A DNA stretch of 64,000 bases from Desulforegulaceae bacterium (GTDB lineage: Bacteria > Desulfobacterota > Desulfobacteria > Desulfobacterales > JACKCP01), in the NCBI GenBank assembly GCA_034006035.1, contig JAVETN010000001.1, positions 1-64,000 on the forward strand, given 5' to 3'. Position numbers and translations under genes: made by a program. How positions within the stretch are numbered: position 1 is the stretch's first letter; the number at the start of each line of letters is the position of its first letter. The notes under the pieces are model-generated. The model was not told the DNA's origin. It was given only the letters and a program-made list of their open reading frames with translations, and searched no databases. Positions 8,817 to 18,522 of this stretch are shown in pieces.

Positions 8817-9017
8817 TCACCGTAAATCAGATAAATTAGGGCTTAAAAGTCTTAAAGCATCCTTATCTTTGCTTTTTATTTTTTCAGCCTTTACTTTAAT
8901 TTCAGGCTTATACCCATAAAGAAAATCATTGAAGGTATCAGCATTGTTTTTGTGAAATAAAATCAATGTCTTCCTTTTTATCGTTGTTAAATTTGTAAAA
9001 TTGTTGTTTGTTTTCAT
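8817..9017 (-). CDS. hypothetical small protein
   Basis: A 66-codon open frame that ends in a TGA forming part of the weak GGTGA site for the next gene at 8813. The product is lysine-rich (MKTNNNFTNLTTIKRK start) with no recognisable motif, and its own ATG has no clear ribosome binding site. It is retained only because of its tight spacing with the exported protein gene. It could be a chance open frame. Confidence 0.3.
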   Translation of the reverse strand: MKTNNNFTNLTTIKRKTLILFHKNNADTFNDFLYGYKPEIKVKAEKIKSKDKDALRLLSPNLSDLR

Positions 9018-9176
9018 TTGTAATTTTGTCTTTAAAGAATTTGAAAGTTTGATATTTTACAACTTAAAATAATTTTATAACAGATGATTGCAAAGTCAAT
9101 TAAACAGGGTTATTCTAAGAAAATTTTTGTTTATAAAATTTTTTTAATTATCCAGCCATTTTTTTGGAGATATTCA

Positions 9177-11555
9177 ATGAGAAAAGTGTTTTTTCTTTTG
9201 TTTGTACTTGCCTTTGTATTTTACCTTCCATGTTTAGCTTACTCCAAAACAACTAAAGGTCAAATTGTTTTTGCTGTGGTTTTAGACGGAAAAGATTCAA
9301 GATTTGATTTTGATCTTAATGGAGTCAAAAAAAAGATAAAAGAAGCTGCAGGATTTAGTAGAGAGATCGTTTTTCCTGATAAATATATTATAAATTCTGA
9401 GTTTGATTTAAAAAAAACTGAAGCTTGTGCAAAAGATCTTCTTCAAAATAAAGATATTGATATAATTCTTGCTTTAGGGCCCTATGGCTCATCAGTTTTT
9501 AAAAAAATTTCAAATTTACAAAAACCTGTAATTGCAGTTTATTTTATAGGACCGGAAAATTTTTCTCCTGATTTTAAAGGAAATTTGCCACAAAAACCCA
9601 ATCTTTATTATATAAAACCATATCCTTTTGTTTTTTCAGCCGCAGAAACTTTTCATGAGCTAGTGGAATTTTCAAAAATAGAAGTGATTTTAGATCCTTG
9701 GGTTTTTGATTTGTCCGGGAAGAAAAATAAAATTTTGTCCTCAGATTTAAGCTATACTCTTTCATTGCTTAAGGCTGAAAACAGTCCTCTTGAAACCATT
9801 GAAAAAATTGATGAAAAAACTGACTCAGTGCTTATTGCCCCTCTTTTTTCATATTCCCTGGAAGAGTTTGAAGTTCTTGTAAAAGAGCTTAATAAAAGAA
9901 AAATTTACACTTTTTCCCTTAGTGGAAATGAAGAGGTGAAAAAAGGCTGCCTTTCAGGAATACAAAACAATTTTTTTGATGATTCAATAAAAAGAAAGAT
10001 TGGTATTCTGGCTGAAAAAATAATTTCAGGGAAAAATATAGAAAATTCTTCCAAAGTTTTTTTAAAAAAACCAGAGCTTGAAATCAATATGGATACAGCA
10101 GACATTCTTGGGGTTTCTCCAAACTTCAATATTTTCCTTGAGGCGTTTTTGTATTATGGAGATTCAAAAGAAGGAAAAGAGCTGATAAACCTTGTGGATA
10201 TAATTGATTTTTCCATTGAAAATAATTCCCTTATGCGTGCTTTTAAACAGGATACAATAAAGGCCAACTTAGATAAAAAAATAGCAAAAAGTTATATTTT
10301 ACCCCAGGCTGGAGTAATGGCTGAAGGAATTGTAAGGGATGAAGATTCAGCATATTCAAGTTTAGGACAATATCCTGAAAATGAAATAAACCTTAAATTT
10401 TATATAAGACAAACTCTTTTTGATGATGAGGTTTTTACAAGTCTTGATCAGTCAAAAAAACTTTTTCTTGCCGCAATGGAAAAAGAAAAGGCAAAAAAGC
10501 TTGAAACTGCAGCAAAAACAGCTTCTGGATATTTCAAATATTTAAGTGCGGTAAAGCTTAAAGAAATAAGAAGAAATGATCTTGAACTTTCCAAAACAAA
10601 TCTTTTAAAGGCTCAGACAAACTATGAAATCGGTACAAAAGGGCCAGGGGATGTTTTTAGATGGGAAAGCATGACTGCTGATGCAAAAAAAGAACTTTTA
10701 AGGGCTGTAAAAGCAGAAAATCAGGCACTTATCAAACTTGAAAAAATCACAGGAAGAAAGTTTGATAAAAAAAGTTTGTTTGTTTTTCCCAGGCTTGACT
10801 CCAAAATTTTCTGGGTTGATGAAAAAACATTTGAAAAACTATCAAAAAACAGGGCTTCTATTGAGCAAACTAAGAAAATTCTTGGTAAATTCGCCATTGA
10901 AAACTCACCTGAATTAAGTGCCTACACAAAACTTGTTCAAGCTCAAGAAGCAAACTATAAATATTTGAAAAGAAAACATTTTGTTCCAAAGGTTTATTTA
11001 AAGGGAGAATATCTTCAAAGGGTTGGCAGATCAGGAGCAGGTTCAGATGGGGTTTCCTTTGATCTTCCTCCTCCAATGCCTGCTTTTGTTATTGATGAGC
11101 CTAAAGATAATTCCTGGCAAATAGGGTTGGAAGCTGTTCTTCCTATTTTTACAGGGTTAAGAGATAAAAACCTGGCATTAAAATCCGATGAAGAATTAAC
11201 AAGACTTCAAGTAATAAGAAAAGATATTTTGGAAAACATTGAAGAAGATATAAGTCTTCTTGTTGAGGAGGCAGCCTCTTCATATCTTGGGATTTACTTT
11301 GCCAAAGAATCTAAAAATTCTGCTACAAAAAATTTGAAGCTTGTATCAGATGCCTATGAGCTTGGGCTTGCAGATTCTGTTGATTTAATTGATGCTCAAC
11401 ATTCATATACAGGAGCAGATGTAATGCTTTCAGCTTCCCTCTACGATTTTATGGAAAAAATTTATCTTATTCAGGCAAGGCTTGGATTTGAAGATTTTTC
11501 AGATATCCCCGACAAAAAAGAAAAACTCATTGAGCTTATCAGGAGAAAGCCATGA
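9177..11555 (+). CDS. fusion protein: ABC substrate-binding-type domain + TolC-family outer-membrane channel
   Basis: The start at 9177 is chosen because GGAG lies seven bases upstream and the protein then begins with a clean signal peptide (MRKVFFLLFVLAFVFYLPCLAYS); an ATG 93 bases earlier lacks both. The product is 792 residues. Residues about 25-320 resemble the periplasmic ABC_sub_bind family: LALGPYGSSVFKKI, PVIAVYFIGPENF, and the closing LEINMDTADILGVSPN, which matches the family's usual final INLKTAKALG-type strand. Residues about 350-790 show the TolC pattern of two repeats of long helices and beta strands (LSKTNLLKAQTNYEIGTKGPGDVFRWES; LVSDAYELGLADSVDLIDAQHSY). Its stop overlaps the ATG of the efflux adaptor gene, so it is the outer-membrane factor of this RND operon. 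Confidence 0.82.
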   Translation: MRKVFFLLFVLAFVFYLPCLAYSKTTKGQIVFAVVLDGKDSRFDFDLNGVKKKIKEAAGFSREIVFPDKYIINSEFDLKKTEACAKDLLQNKDIDIILALGPYGSSVFKKISNLQKPVIAVYFIGPENFSPDFKGNLPQKPNLYYIKPYPFVFSAAETFHELVEFSKIEVILDPWVFDLSGKKNKILSSDLSYTLSLLKAENSPLETIEKIDEKTDSVLIAPLFSYSLEEFEVLVKELNKRKIYTFSLSGNEEVKKGCLSGIQNNFFDDSIKRKIGILAEKIISGKNIENSSKVFLKKPELEINMDTADILGVSPNFNIFLEAFLYYGDSKEGKELINLVDIIDFSIENNSLMRAFKQDTIKANLDKKIAKSYILPQAGVMAEGIVRDEDSAYSSLGQYPENEINLKFYIRQTLFDDEVFTSLDQSKKLFLAAMEKEKAKKLETAAKTASGYFKYLSAVKLKEIRRNDLELSKTNLLKAQTNYEIGTKGPGDVFRWESMTADAKKELLRAVKAENQALIKLEKITGRKFDKKSLFVFPRLDSKIFWVDEKTFEKLSKNRASIEQTKKILGKFAIENSPELSAYTKLVQAQEANYKYLKRKHFVPKVYLKGEYLQRVGRSGAGSDGVSFDLPPPMPAFVIDEPKDNSWQIGLEAVLPIFTGLRDKNLALKSDEELTRLQVIRKDILENIEEDISLLVEEAASSYLGIYFAKESKNSATKNLKLVSDAYELGLADSVDLIDAQHSYTGADVMLSASLYDFMEKIYLIQARLGFEDFSDIPDKKEKLIELIRRKP

Positions 11556-12658
11556 AAAAAAATATTTTAATTTTTGCCTTGGTATGTTTTTTTTCAGTGT
11601 TTTATTCATGCGGTGAAAAAAAAGAAGCTGAAAACAAAGATGAAACAAAAAGATTAAGACCTGTAAGAGCGGTAAAAGCAGAAATCCCTCAAAACGGAAA
11701 AGTAAAGATATTTTCCGGGGTAATTAGTTCTTCTCTTAGCTCAAAGCTAAGTTTCAAGGTCCCTGGCACAATTTGTAAAATCAATGTGGATAAAGGGGAC
11801 AATGTTAAAAAAGGAGAAGTTATTGCAAGCCTTGATTCCATAGATTATGAGCTAAAGGTTCAGGAAGTTTTAGGATCCCTTGCAAGAGCAAAAGCCCAAT
11901 GGAAAAATGCAGAAGCAGTCTATTCAAGAGTGACATCTCTTTATGAAAGAGGAAATGCATCCATTAGTGAAGTTGATCAGACAAGAGCTGCTTTTGATTC
12001 TGCCCGGGCAGTTGTTGAATCTGTTGAAAAGCAGGTCGAACTTGTAAAAAGAAATCTTGAATATACTAAGCTTTTTGCACCTATGGATTGCAATATTGCT
12101 TCAGTTCACTCAGAAGAAAATGAAAATATCCAGCCGGGTCAGCCCATTGCAGTAGTAAATTGCGGAAATTCAATGGAAGTAAACATTCAGGTCCCATCGT
12201 CTTTTTTAAGCGAGGTCAAAAAAGGAAAGCCTGCTTTGGTAAAAATTGATCCGTTTAAAGACAAAAAATTTAAGGGAATAATCAAGGAAGTCGGCACTTC
12301 ACCCAATGCTTTAAATACTTCCTATCCTGTTACAATTTCCCTTGGAAAAAATTTGGAAGGAATAAGGCCTGGGATGTCTGCAATTGTGGAAATAGAACCA
12401 AAGTCTTTGGAATCAAACTCCTATCCTGTTTTACCTCCTGTATGCGTGGGAGAGGATTCAAGAGGAAATTTTGTCTGGAAACTGGATTTTGAAAACAAAA
12501 CAATAGGGATAATTCAAAAGGTATATGTTGAACTTGGTGATTTTTCCGGCTCAAAAATAATAGTCACTAAAGGAATTGAACCCGGTGAATTTTTTGTTTC
12601 AGCAGGAGTAAGTCAGGTACGCCAGGGTTTAAAGGTAAGGGTTGAAACTCAAAATTGA
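11552..12658 (+). CDS. RND efflux periplasmic adaptor (membrane fusion protein), lipoprotein
   Basis: A 368-residue HlyD/AcrA-type adaptor that links an inner-membrane RND pump to an outer-membrane channel. A lipoprotein signal is visible (VFYSC, lipidated Cys20). A barrel-sandwich half (LSFKVPGTICKINVDKGDNVKKGEVIASLD) precedes a coiled-coil hairpin rich in Ala/Glu (residues about 95-165). The second half-motif comes next (LFAPMDCNIASVHSEENENIQPGQPI), followed by beta-barrel and membrane-proximal domains. Its ATG overlaps the TGA of the outer-membrane gene (ATGA), indicating translational coupling. The pump gene follows 89 bases later. Confidence 0.92.
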   Translation: MKKNILIFALVCFFSVFYSCGEKKEAENKDETKRLRPVRAVKAEIPQNGKVKIFSGVISSSLSSKLSFKVPGTICKINVDKGDNVKKGEVIASLDSIDYELKVQEVLGSLARAKAQWKNAEAVYSRVTSLYERGNASISEVDQTRAAFDSARAVVESVEKQVELVKRNLEYTKLFAPMDCNIASVHSEENENIQPGQPIAVVNCGNSMEVNIQVPSSFLSEVKKGKPALVKIDPFKDKKFKGIIKEVGTSPNALNTSYPVTISLGKNLEGIRPGMSAIVEIEPKSLESNSYPVLPPVCVGEDSRGNFVWKLDFENKTIGIIQKVYVELGDFSGSKIIVTKGIEPGEFFVSAGVSQVRQGLKVRVETQN

Positions 12659-12747
12659 AATTTCCAGTAAATCGGCAATTTGTTTTTTTAATTTAAAAAT
12701 ATGAAAATCTTAATTCAGGTTTAAATTATAATTATTGGAGTCAGGCT

Positions 12748-15700
12748 TTGTATTTAACAAGAAAAGCAATTTCAAAAAGCAGGGTAACTTTTATTTTTCT
12801 TTTAATAATTATTGCCGGAGGAATTTATTCCTATTTCAGTCTTCCAAGAAGTTATGATCCTGGTTTTATTTTAAGAGTTGCAAGGGTGGTTACTTATTTT
12901 CCGGGAGCTTCTCCTGAAAGAGTTGAACAGCTGGTAACAGATCAGCTTGAAAAAGTTATAATGGAAATGCCTGAACTAAACTATGTGGAAAGCAGCTCAA
13001 TGGCAGGTGTTTCTCTTATTAATGTATGGGTGAAAGGCGAATACACAGATCTCAGGCCCATCTGGGACAAGCTTAGAAGAAAGGTTGAAAAGGCTGAAAG
13101 AAACCTTCCAGATGAGGCAGCAGCTCCAATTGTAAACGATGAATACGGTGATATTTTTGGAGTAACCATTGCTGTTATAGGAGATGATTTTTCCTTTAAA
13201 GAACTTAAGGATGCAGGTGAAAAGTTAAGGGACGAGCTCCTTGACATGGAAAATGTTGCAAAAGTTGAGCTTTATGGAGATCAGGATGAAAAAATTTATA
13301 TAAACTATTCCAACTCAAGACTTTCCCAGTTGGGCATTACCCCCTATTATTTGATGAATCTTCTTGGAACAAGAAATATTCTTATTCCAGGGGGATCGAT
13401 TAATGTGGGAACTGAGCGGGTGGTTCTTGAGCCCAGTGGAAATTTTATTCAAATAGAAGACCTTAAAAAAACTGTAATTCCCATTCCAAAATCAGGGGAA
13501 ACAATTTTTCTTGAAGACATTGCTGAAATCAAAAGAGGCTATATTGATCCCCCCATGAATCTGATGAGGGCAAATGGTAAAAGAGCTGTTGGGGTTTCCC
13601 TGTCAATGAAAGAGGGGGGAAATATAATTCAGCTTGGGGAAAGTGTGAAAAATCTTTTAAAAGAAGTGGAATCTGAATTTCCCTATGGAATTTCCTTTGA
13701 ACTTGTAAATTTTTCTCCCAAGGAAGTTCAGGACAAAGTCCTTCTTTTTCAGGAAAATCTTCTTCAGTCTGTTTTGATTGTTCTTTGTGCAACCCTTGTT
13801 ATGCTTGGTTTTAAAACAGGATTTGTGGTTGCTTCTCTTATTCCTTCAGCAATACTTATGACTTTTTTTGGGATGAAGTTTTTCAATATAGGAATAGATC
13901 AAATGTCCCTTGCCTCCCTTGTTATTGCCCTGGGGATTCTTGTGGATAATGCAATTGTTGTTACAGAATCGGTGCAAGTGGATATTTATAAGGGTAAACG
14001 GCCTATTCAGGCAGCAGTAAATTCTGCAAAGGAATTGTCAGTTCCGCTTTTAACTTCTTCTGCAACAACAGCAGCAGCTTTTCTTCCCATTTATTTAGCA
14101 GAGTCGGAAACAGGGGAATACACAGCCCCTCTTTTTAAGGTTGTGAGTATTGCACTTTTTTCTTCATGGATATTGTCTCTTACAATGATTCCTCTTTTAT
14201 GTATAATTTTCATAAAAAAAGGGAAAAGCAAAAAAAACTCAAAGTTTAAATCCCTGGTAATTATTTTCAGGGTTTTGTACAGAAAAATGCTTTTTATATC
14301 TTTAAGATATAGGTATGTTTTTATAGTTATTGTCTTTGTTATGTTTTTTTTATCAATGAAACTTTTTTCAAGGCTTCCTGTTCTTTTTTTTCCTCCTTCG
14401 GACAGACTTATTTTCAAGGTTGAAATGAGGCTTGCTCCTGGTACTTCAATTTCTACTACAGAAAATATGGTTAAGTTGGTTGAAGGTTATATTTTAGAAA
14501 ATCTTATGTATGAAAATAAAAAAGATAGAGAAATAATTTCTGAAAAGCTTGAAAGCCCTGCTGATTCTTCTGTTTTTGGAGAAAAAAAATTCAAGGGAAT
14601 TATAAATTTTGTAACTCATTTAGGCAATGGAGGACCAAGATTTCTTATAACGCATAAAACAGAGGTGGGTCAGCCCCATTATTCTCTAATGGTCATCAAT
14701 GTTGCACAATTATCAGATATTTCTCTTATTTCAGAAAAACTTGAAGAATTTATTTTGTCAAACTTTCCTGATGTTGATCTTAAAATAAAAAGAATCCAAA
14801 ATGGCCCTCCAATTTCAGATCCTGTTCAAATAAGGCTTTCAGGTAAAGACAGCGAGCGTTTGTTTGAAATGGTGAATTCTGTAAAGAAAAAGCTTGGTGA
14901 AATTAAAGCTGTGAGAAATATTACTGACGACTGGGGGGAAAGAACAAAAAAAATTATTGTAGAAGTTGATTATCTCAAGGCAAGGCGTGCAGGGGTATCC
15001 AGCAAAGATGTGGCTGTTTCCCTTTATACTGCTGTAAGCGGTTTTCAGATGACTGATTTTAGAGAAGATGACAAAATAATTCCTATTCTTCTCAAATCAG
15101 ATGAAAACAAAGAAAAACTCATAGACAGGCTGGAATCCCTTGCAGTCTATTCAAGTGCTACAGGCCAAAATGTTTTGCTTGGGCAGGTCTGCGATCTTAG
15201 ATATGCCTGGGAAGCCTCTGAGATAAAACGAAGAGATAGAAAAAAAACTGTTACAGTAAGTTCTGGTCTTGAAAAGGGATATACAGCAAATGAAGTAATG
15301 AAGTTAATGGAACCCTGGCTTCAATTAAAAGATATTGAATGGGGACTTGGTTATAAGTATGTTTTTGGAGGAGAAGTTGAGGAGTCTATTGATGCAAACA
15401 AGTCAATTATGGATAAGCTTCCTGTCTGTGGTTTTATAATTTTAATGATTTTAATTATCCAGTTCAACTCGGTGAGGAAAACAATTATAATTTTAAGTAC
15501 AATTCCAATGGCCACCATGGGGGTTGCAGCAGGTCTTTATATAATGAACTCTTACTTTGGATTCATGACTCTTCTTGGAATAGTGGCTCTTGCAGGTATA
15601 GTAATAAATAATGCAATTGTTCTGCTTGAAAGAATCAAGGTTGAAATTGACAATGGTCATTCTTCTCAATTAGCTGTAATTTATGCTTGTGAGCGAAGAA

Positions 15701-15930
15701 TGAGGCCAATCCTTCTTACCACCATAACAACAATAATGGGGGTTTTACCTCTTTATTTTGGTGGAGGGGCAATTTGGGAGCCAATGGTTGTTTCAATTAT
15801 TGCAGGACTTGGTTTTTCCACAATATTAACCCTTGGAGTTGTTCCTATGCTTTACTGTGCTTTGTTTCGTGTCAGGTTCAGGGGAGATGAACTTGAGCAA
15901 ATGAAAGATCTTGAACAAGAATTTGATTAG
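12748..15930 (+). CDS. RND efflux permease, AcrB/HAE1-like family
   Basis: A 1060-residue inner-membrane proton-driven pump. It starts at a TTG codon with TTGGAG seven bases upstream. The N-terminus reads YLTRKAISKSRVTFIFLLIIIAGGIYSYFSLPRSYDP, the first helix and periplasmic entry of this family. The proton-relay helix is seen as VIALGILVDNAIVVTESVQ, and a repeated second half holds GIVALAGIVINNAIVLLERI. Twelve hydrophobic segments in two sets flank two large periplasmic loops. It is the third gene of the efflux operon. Substrates cannot be deduced; the unusual channel partner with a ligand-binding-type domain suggests a small-molecule substrate. Confidence 0.93.
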   Translation: MYLTRKAISKSRVTFIFLLIIIAGGIYSYFSLPRSYDPGFILRVARVVTYFPGASPERVEQLVTDQLEKVIMEMPELNYVESSSMAGVSLINVWVKGEYTDLRPIWDKLRRKVEKAERNLPDEAAAPIVNDEYGDIFGVTIAVIGDDFSFKELKDAGEKLRDELLDMENVAKVELYGDQDEKIYINYSNSRLSQLGITPYYLMNLLGTRNILIPGGSINVGTERVVLEPSGNFIQIEDLKKTVIPIPKSGETIFLEDIAEIKRGYIDPPMNLMRANGKRAVGVSLSMKEGGNIIQLGESVKNLLKEVESEFPYGISFELVNFSPKEVQDKVLLFQENLLQSVLIVLCATLVMLGFKTGFVVASLIPSAILMTFFGMKFFNIGIDQMSLASLVIALGILVDNAIVVTESVQVDIYKGKRPIQAAVNSAKELSVPLLTSSATTAAAFLPIYLAESETGEYTAPLFKVVSIALFSSWILSLTMIPLLCIIFIKKGKSKKNSKFKSLVIIFRVLYRKMLFISLRYRYVFIVIVFVMFFLSMKLFSRLPVLFFPPSDRLIFKVEMRLAPGTSISTTENMVKLVEGYILENLMYENKKDREIISEKLESPADSSVFGEKKFKGIINFVTHLGNGGPRFLITHKTEVGQPHYSLMVINVAQLSDISLISEKLEEFILSNFPDVDLKIKRIQNGPPISDPVQIRLSGKDSERLFEMVNSVKKKLGEIKAVRNITDDWGERTKKIIVEVDYLKARRAGVSSKDVAVSLYTAVSGFQMTDFREDDKIIPILLKSDENKEKLIDRLESLAVYSSATGQNVLLGQVCDLRYAWEASEIKRRDRKKTVTVSSGLEKGYTANEVMKLMEPWLQLKDIEWGLGYKYVFGGEVEESIDANKSIMDKLPVCGFIILMILIIQFNSVRKTIIILSTIPMATMGVAAGLYIMNSYFGFMTLLGIVALAGIVINNAIVLLERIKVEIDNGHSSQLAVIYACERRMRPILLTTITTIMGVLPLYFGGGAIWEPMVVSIIAGLGFSTILTLGVVPMLYCALFRVRFRGDELEQMKDLEQEFD

Positions 15931-15941
15931 GTGAAAAACTT

Positions 15942-15967
15942 AAGCTTTCAGGGGAAAATGCTTTTTT
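15942..15967 (+). terminator. weak possible terminator after the RND operon
   Basis: AAGC-TTTC pairs with GAAA-(AT)-GCTT around an AGGG loop, followed by a run of six T. The bulge makes it a weak hairpin, but its place just after the permease stop fits. Confidence 0.35.
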
Positions 15968-16175
15968 GATTTAAGAATTTTTGTTTAGGTTTTGCCTGGG
16001 ATTAATATACTATTCTTGACTTTTAGCCTTATGCACCATATAAATATTTTTGATTCTTTAAGTAAATCTTGTTTTTCTAATAATACAGGCTGTTTATTCT
16101 GGCTTGAAAAAATAAAATGAAGACAAAAAAACTATAATTGGTAGCAAACCTTTAAATCTGGGGGAGATCTAATTT

Positions 16176-18374
16176 ATGAGTAATAAAGATCCTGTTGTTT
16201 TTAACGATCCTGATAAAATTGCTGATTTTATCATTGAAAAAGTAGGAAAGAATGTGACATTGGCTATGCAGCTGGGGCTGGGTAAACCTAACAACATAGC
16301 AAATGCATTATACCGAAAAGCAAAAAGTGATCCTAGTGTCAAACTTAAAATTGTTACTGCTTTATCACTTGAACCCCCTGTATGGTCAAGTGATCTTGAA
16401 AGAAGATTTTTAGAACCCCTTTCCAAAAGACTTTGGGGCGGCTATGTTGAGTTTGATTACGCTAGAGATGTCAGGCTTAAAAAACTTCCACCAAACATTG
16501 AAGTTGGTGAGTTTTTCTATAAAGCCGGTGCTTTTATGAACAACAACCATATGCAGCAAAACTATATAAGCACAAACTATACCCATGCAGCAAGAGACGT
16601 TGTTGCCGCAGGGATGAACGTTGCTGGAGCACTTCTTTCCGCAAGAGAAATAGACGGCAAGATGCAGTATTCTGTTTCATGTAATGGAGATACTGCAATG
16701 GATGCTCTTAAAAACATGAGAGAAAAAGAAAAAAAGGATCCTTCTTACAAAGGTCTTGCAGTTGGTGAAATAAACAAACACCTTCCTTTTATGTATGGAG
16801 ATGCAGTTACTGATCCTTCTAATTTTGATGCAGTTCTTGTTGGTCCTCAATCTGATTTTACTCTTTTTGGAGTGCCTAAAGAGGCAATTAACGCAGCAGA
16901 TTATACCATAGGTATCCTCTCAAGTACTCTTATTCCTGATGGAGGAACCCTTCAGATTGGAATTGGATCTCTTGGAGATGCCATAGCTTATGGACTTATT
17001 ACCAGACACAAAGAAAATGATAAATATAAGAATTTTCTTGAAAATTCTGGAATACTTGAAAAGTACGGAGATTTGATTGAACAAGTGGGAGGTTTTCACT
17101 CCTTTGATAAAGGTCTTTACGGAAGTACTGAAATGATGGTTGATTCCTTTGTTGACCTTTATAAAAATGATGTGATGAGAAGAAGATGTTATGATGATGA
17201 GTATATCCAGGAGCTGGTCAGTGAGGAAGTTTTTAAGGACTATAAACCTAGTTCTGAGGGTTTGGTAAGGCTTGTAAAAGATGGTGCAGTTCAGCCTAAG
17301 CTAAATGAAGCTGATCTTGAATATTTAAAATATTTTGGAGTTTTTAAAGAAGATGTTGTTCTTGAAGGTGATACTCTTAAGTGTGGCGGTAAAGAATTTT
17401 CATCGGATTTAAGAGATTCTGCAAATCTTAAAGAGGTGGTGGAAAACTGCCTTGGTACTGATCTTAAAAACGGATACTGGATTCATGCAGGTTTTTTCCT
17501 TGGGCCAACCAGTCTTTACAATACACTTAATGAAATGAGTGAAGAAGAGCGTGCTCTTATAAACATGACAAGTGTTTTAAATGTCAACCAGCTTTATGCA
17601 AACAATAGATATGGTTCTGAAAAACTCAAAATTCTTCAAAGACCTAAAGGCAGATTCATTAATGCAGGTCTTATGGTTTCTCTTAATGGAGCCATTTGTT
17701 CAGACGGACTTGATAATGGTAAGGTTGTAAGCGGTATTGGCGGGCAGTACAACTTTGTAGCTCTTGCACATGCACTAGAGGATGCAAGGGGTGCAATAAT
17801 GATAAGAAGCACAAGAACTTCAGGCGGGCAAGTTAATTCAAACATTGTTTATAATTACGGGTATTGCAGTGTCCCAAGACATTTAAGGGATATTGTAGTT
17901 ACTGAGTATGGAATTGCGGACTTAAGAAGCAAGTCTGACAAAGAAGTAATGAAAAAATTGCTGAATGTCGCTGATTCAAGATTCCAGGGCGGCCTGCTAG
18001 AACAGGCACAAAAATATGGGAAAATTGAAGCTGACTATCAAATTCCTCTACAATACACTCAAAACTATCCTGAAAAAATTGAAAAAATTATTGCTGATCA
18101 CAGGGCAGATGGATTGTTCCCTATGTTTCCTTTTGGAACCGATTTCACTGACGATGAAGTGCAAATTGGTAAAGCTTTGAAGATGTTTAAAGCAAAAGCT
18201 GACAAGAGCAAGCTTTCTATTGTTCCAGGTATTTTTAAGGCGTTTACTTCTGCTATCCCAGAAGGAGCAAAGCCTTATCTTGAAAGACTTGATCTGATGA
18301 ATCCATCGGATTTTAAAGAAAAACTACTTCAAAAAATTGTTATCTCAGCTTTAAAAGACAGTGGAGCAGCGTAG
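16176..18374 (+). CDS. acetyl-CoA hydrolase/transferase family protein (large form)
   Basis: A 732-residue class I CoA-transferase fold protein, longer than the usual 430-550-residue family members. The CoA-binding and catalytic region is seen as LQIGIGSLGDAIAYGL and YGSTEMMVDSFVDLY, in which the Glu of STEMM aligns with the catalytic Glu that forms the glutamyl-CoA thioester. The C-terminal domain has RSTRTSGGQVNSNIVY and VVTEYGIADLRSKSDKEV, the closing motif of the family. The N-terminal region (FIIEKVGKNVTLAMQLGLGKPNNIANAL) and a middle insertion are extra. A strong GGGGAG site precedes the ATG. The acyl substrate is unknown; acetate or other short acyl groups are likely. Confidence 0.82.
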   Translation: MSNKDPVVFNDPDKIADFIIEKVGKNVTLAMQLGLGKPNNIANALYRKAKSDPSVKLKIVTALSLEPPVWSSDLERRFLEPLSKRLWGGYVEFDYARDVRLKKLPPNIEVGEFFYKAGAFMNNNHMQQNYISTNYTHAARDVVAAGMNVAGALLSAREIDGKMQYSVSCNGDTAMDALKNMREKEKKDPSYKGLAVGEINKHLPFMYGDAVTDPSNFDAVLVGPQSDFTLFGVPKEAINAADYTIGILSSTLIPDGGTLQIGIGSLGDAIAYGLITRHKENDKYKNFLENSGILEKYGDLIEQVGGFHSFDKGLYGSTEMMVDSFVDLYKNDVMRRRCYDDEYIQELVSEEVFKDYKPSSEGLVRLVKDGAVQPKLNEADLEYLKYFGVFKEDVVLEGDTLKCGGKEFSSDLRDSANLKEVVENCLGTDLKNGYWIHAGFFLGPTSLYNTLNEMSEEERALINMTSVLNVNQLYANNRYGSEKLKILQRPKGRFINAGLMVSLNGAICSDGLDNGKVVSGIGGQYNFVALAHALEDARGAIMIRSTRTSGGQVNSNIVYNYGYCSVPRHLRDIVVTEYGIADLRSKSDKEVMKKLLNVADSRFQGGLLEQAQKYGKIEADYQIPLQYTQNYPEKIEKIIADHRADGLFPMFPFGTDFTDDEVQIGKALKMFKAKADKSKLSIVPGIFKAFTSAIPEGAKPYLERLDLMNPSDFKEKLLQKIVISALKDSGAA

Positions 18375-18412
18375 TTTAACTTCTTTTAAGTGCAAGCTGT
18401 ATAAAAAATAAA

Positions 18413-18445
18413 AGGCGGAAATCTTTTAAGATTCCGCCTGTTTTA
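18413..18445 (+). terminator. intrinsic terminator after the CoA-transferase gene
   Basis: AGGCGGAA pairs with TTCCGCCT, extended by TCTT/AAGA with one bulged A, and is followed by a TGTTTTATTT tract. It lies between the stop of the plus-strand CoA transferase and the 3' end of the minus-strand decarboxylase, so it may serve both directions. Confidence 0.8.
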
Positions 18446-18522
18446 TTTCTCAAGTCTTTTTTTTATTTTTTAAATCTTTAATTTATCCGGCATTAAAATA
18501 TTGTTTCAGCCAATTAATACTT

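Noticed and set aside
9084-9176. Upstream start for the TolC fusion gene
   Set aside because: The ATG at 9084 has no ribosome binding site and would place 31 residues before the signal peptide; 9177 has GGAG and a clean signal peptide.
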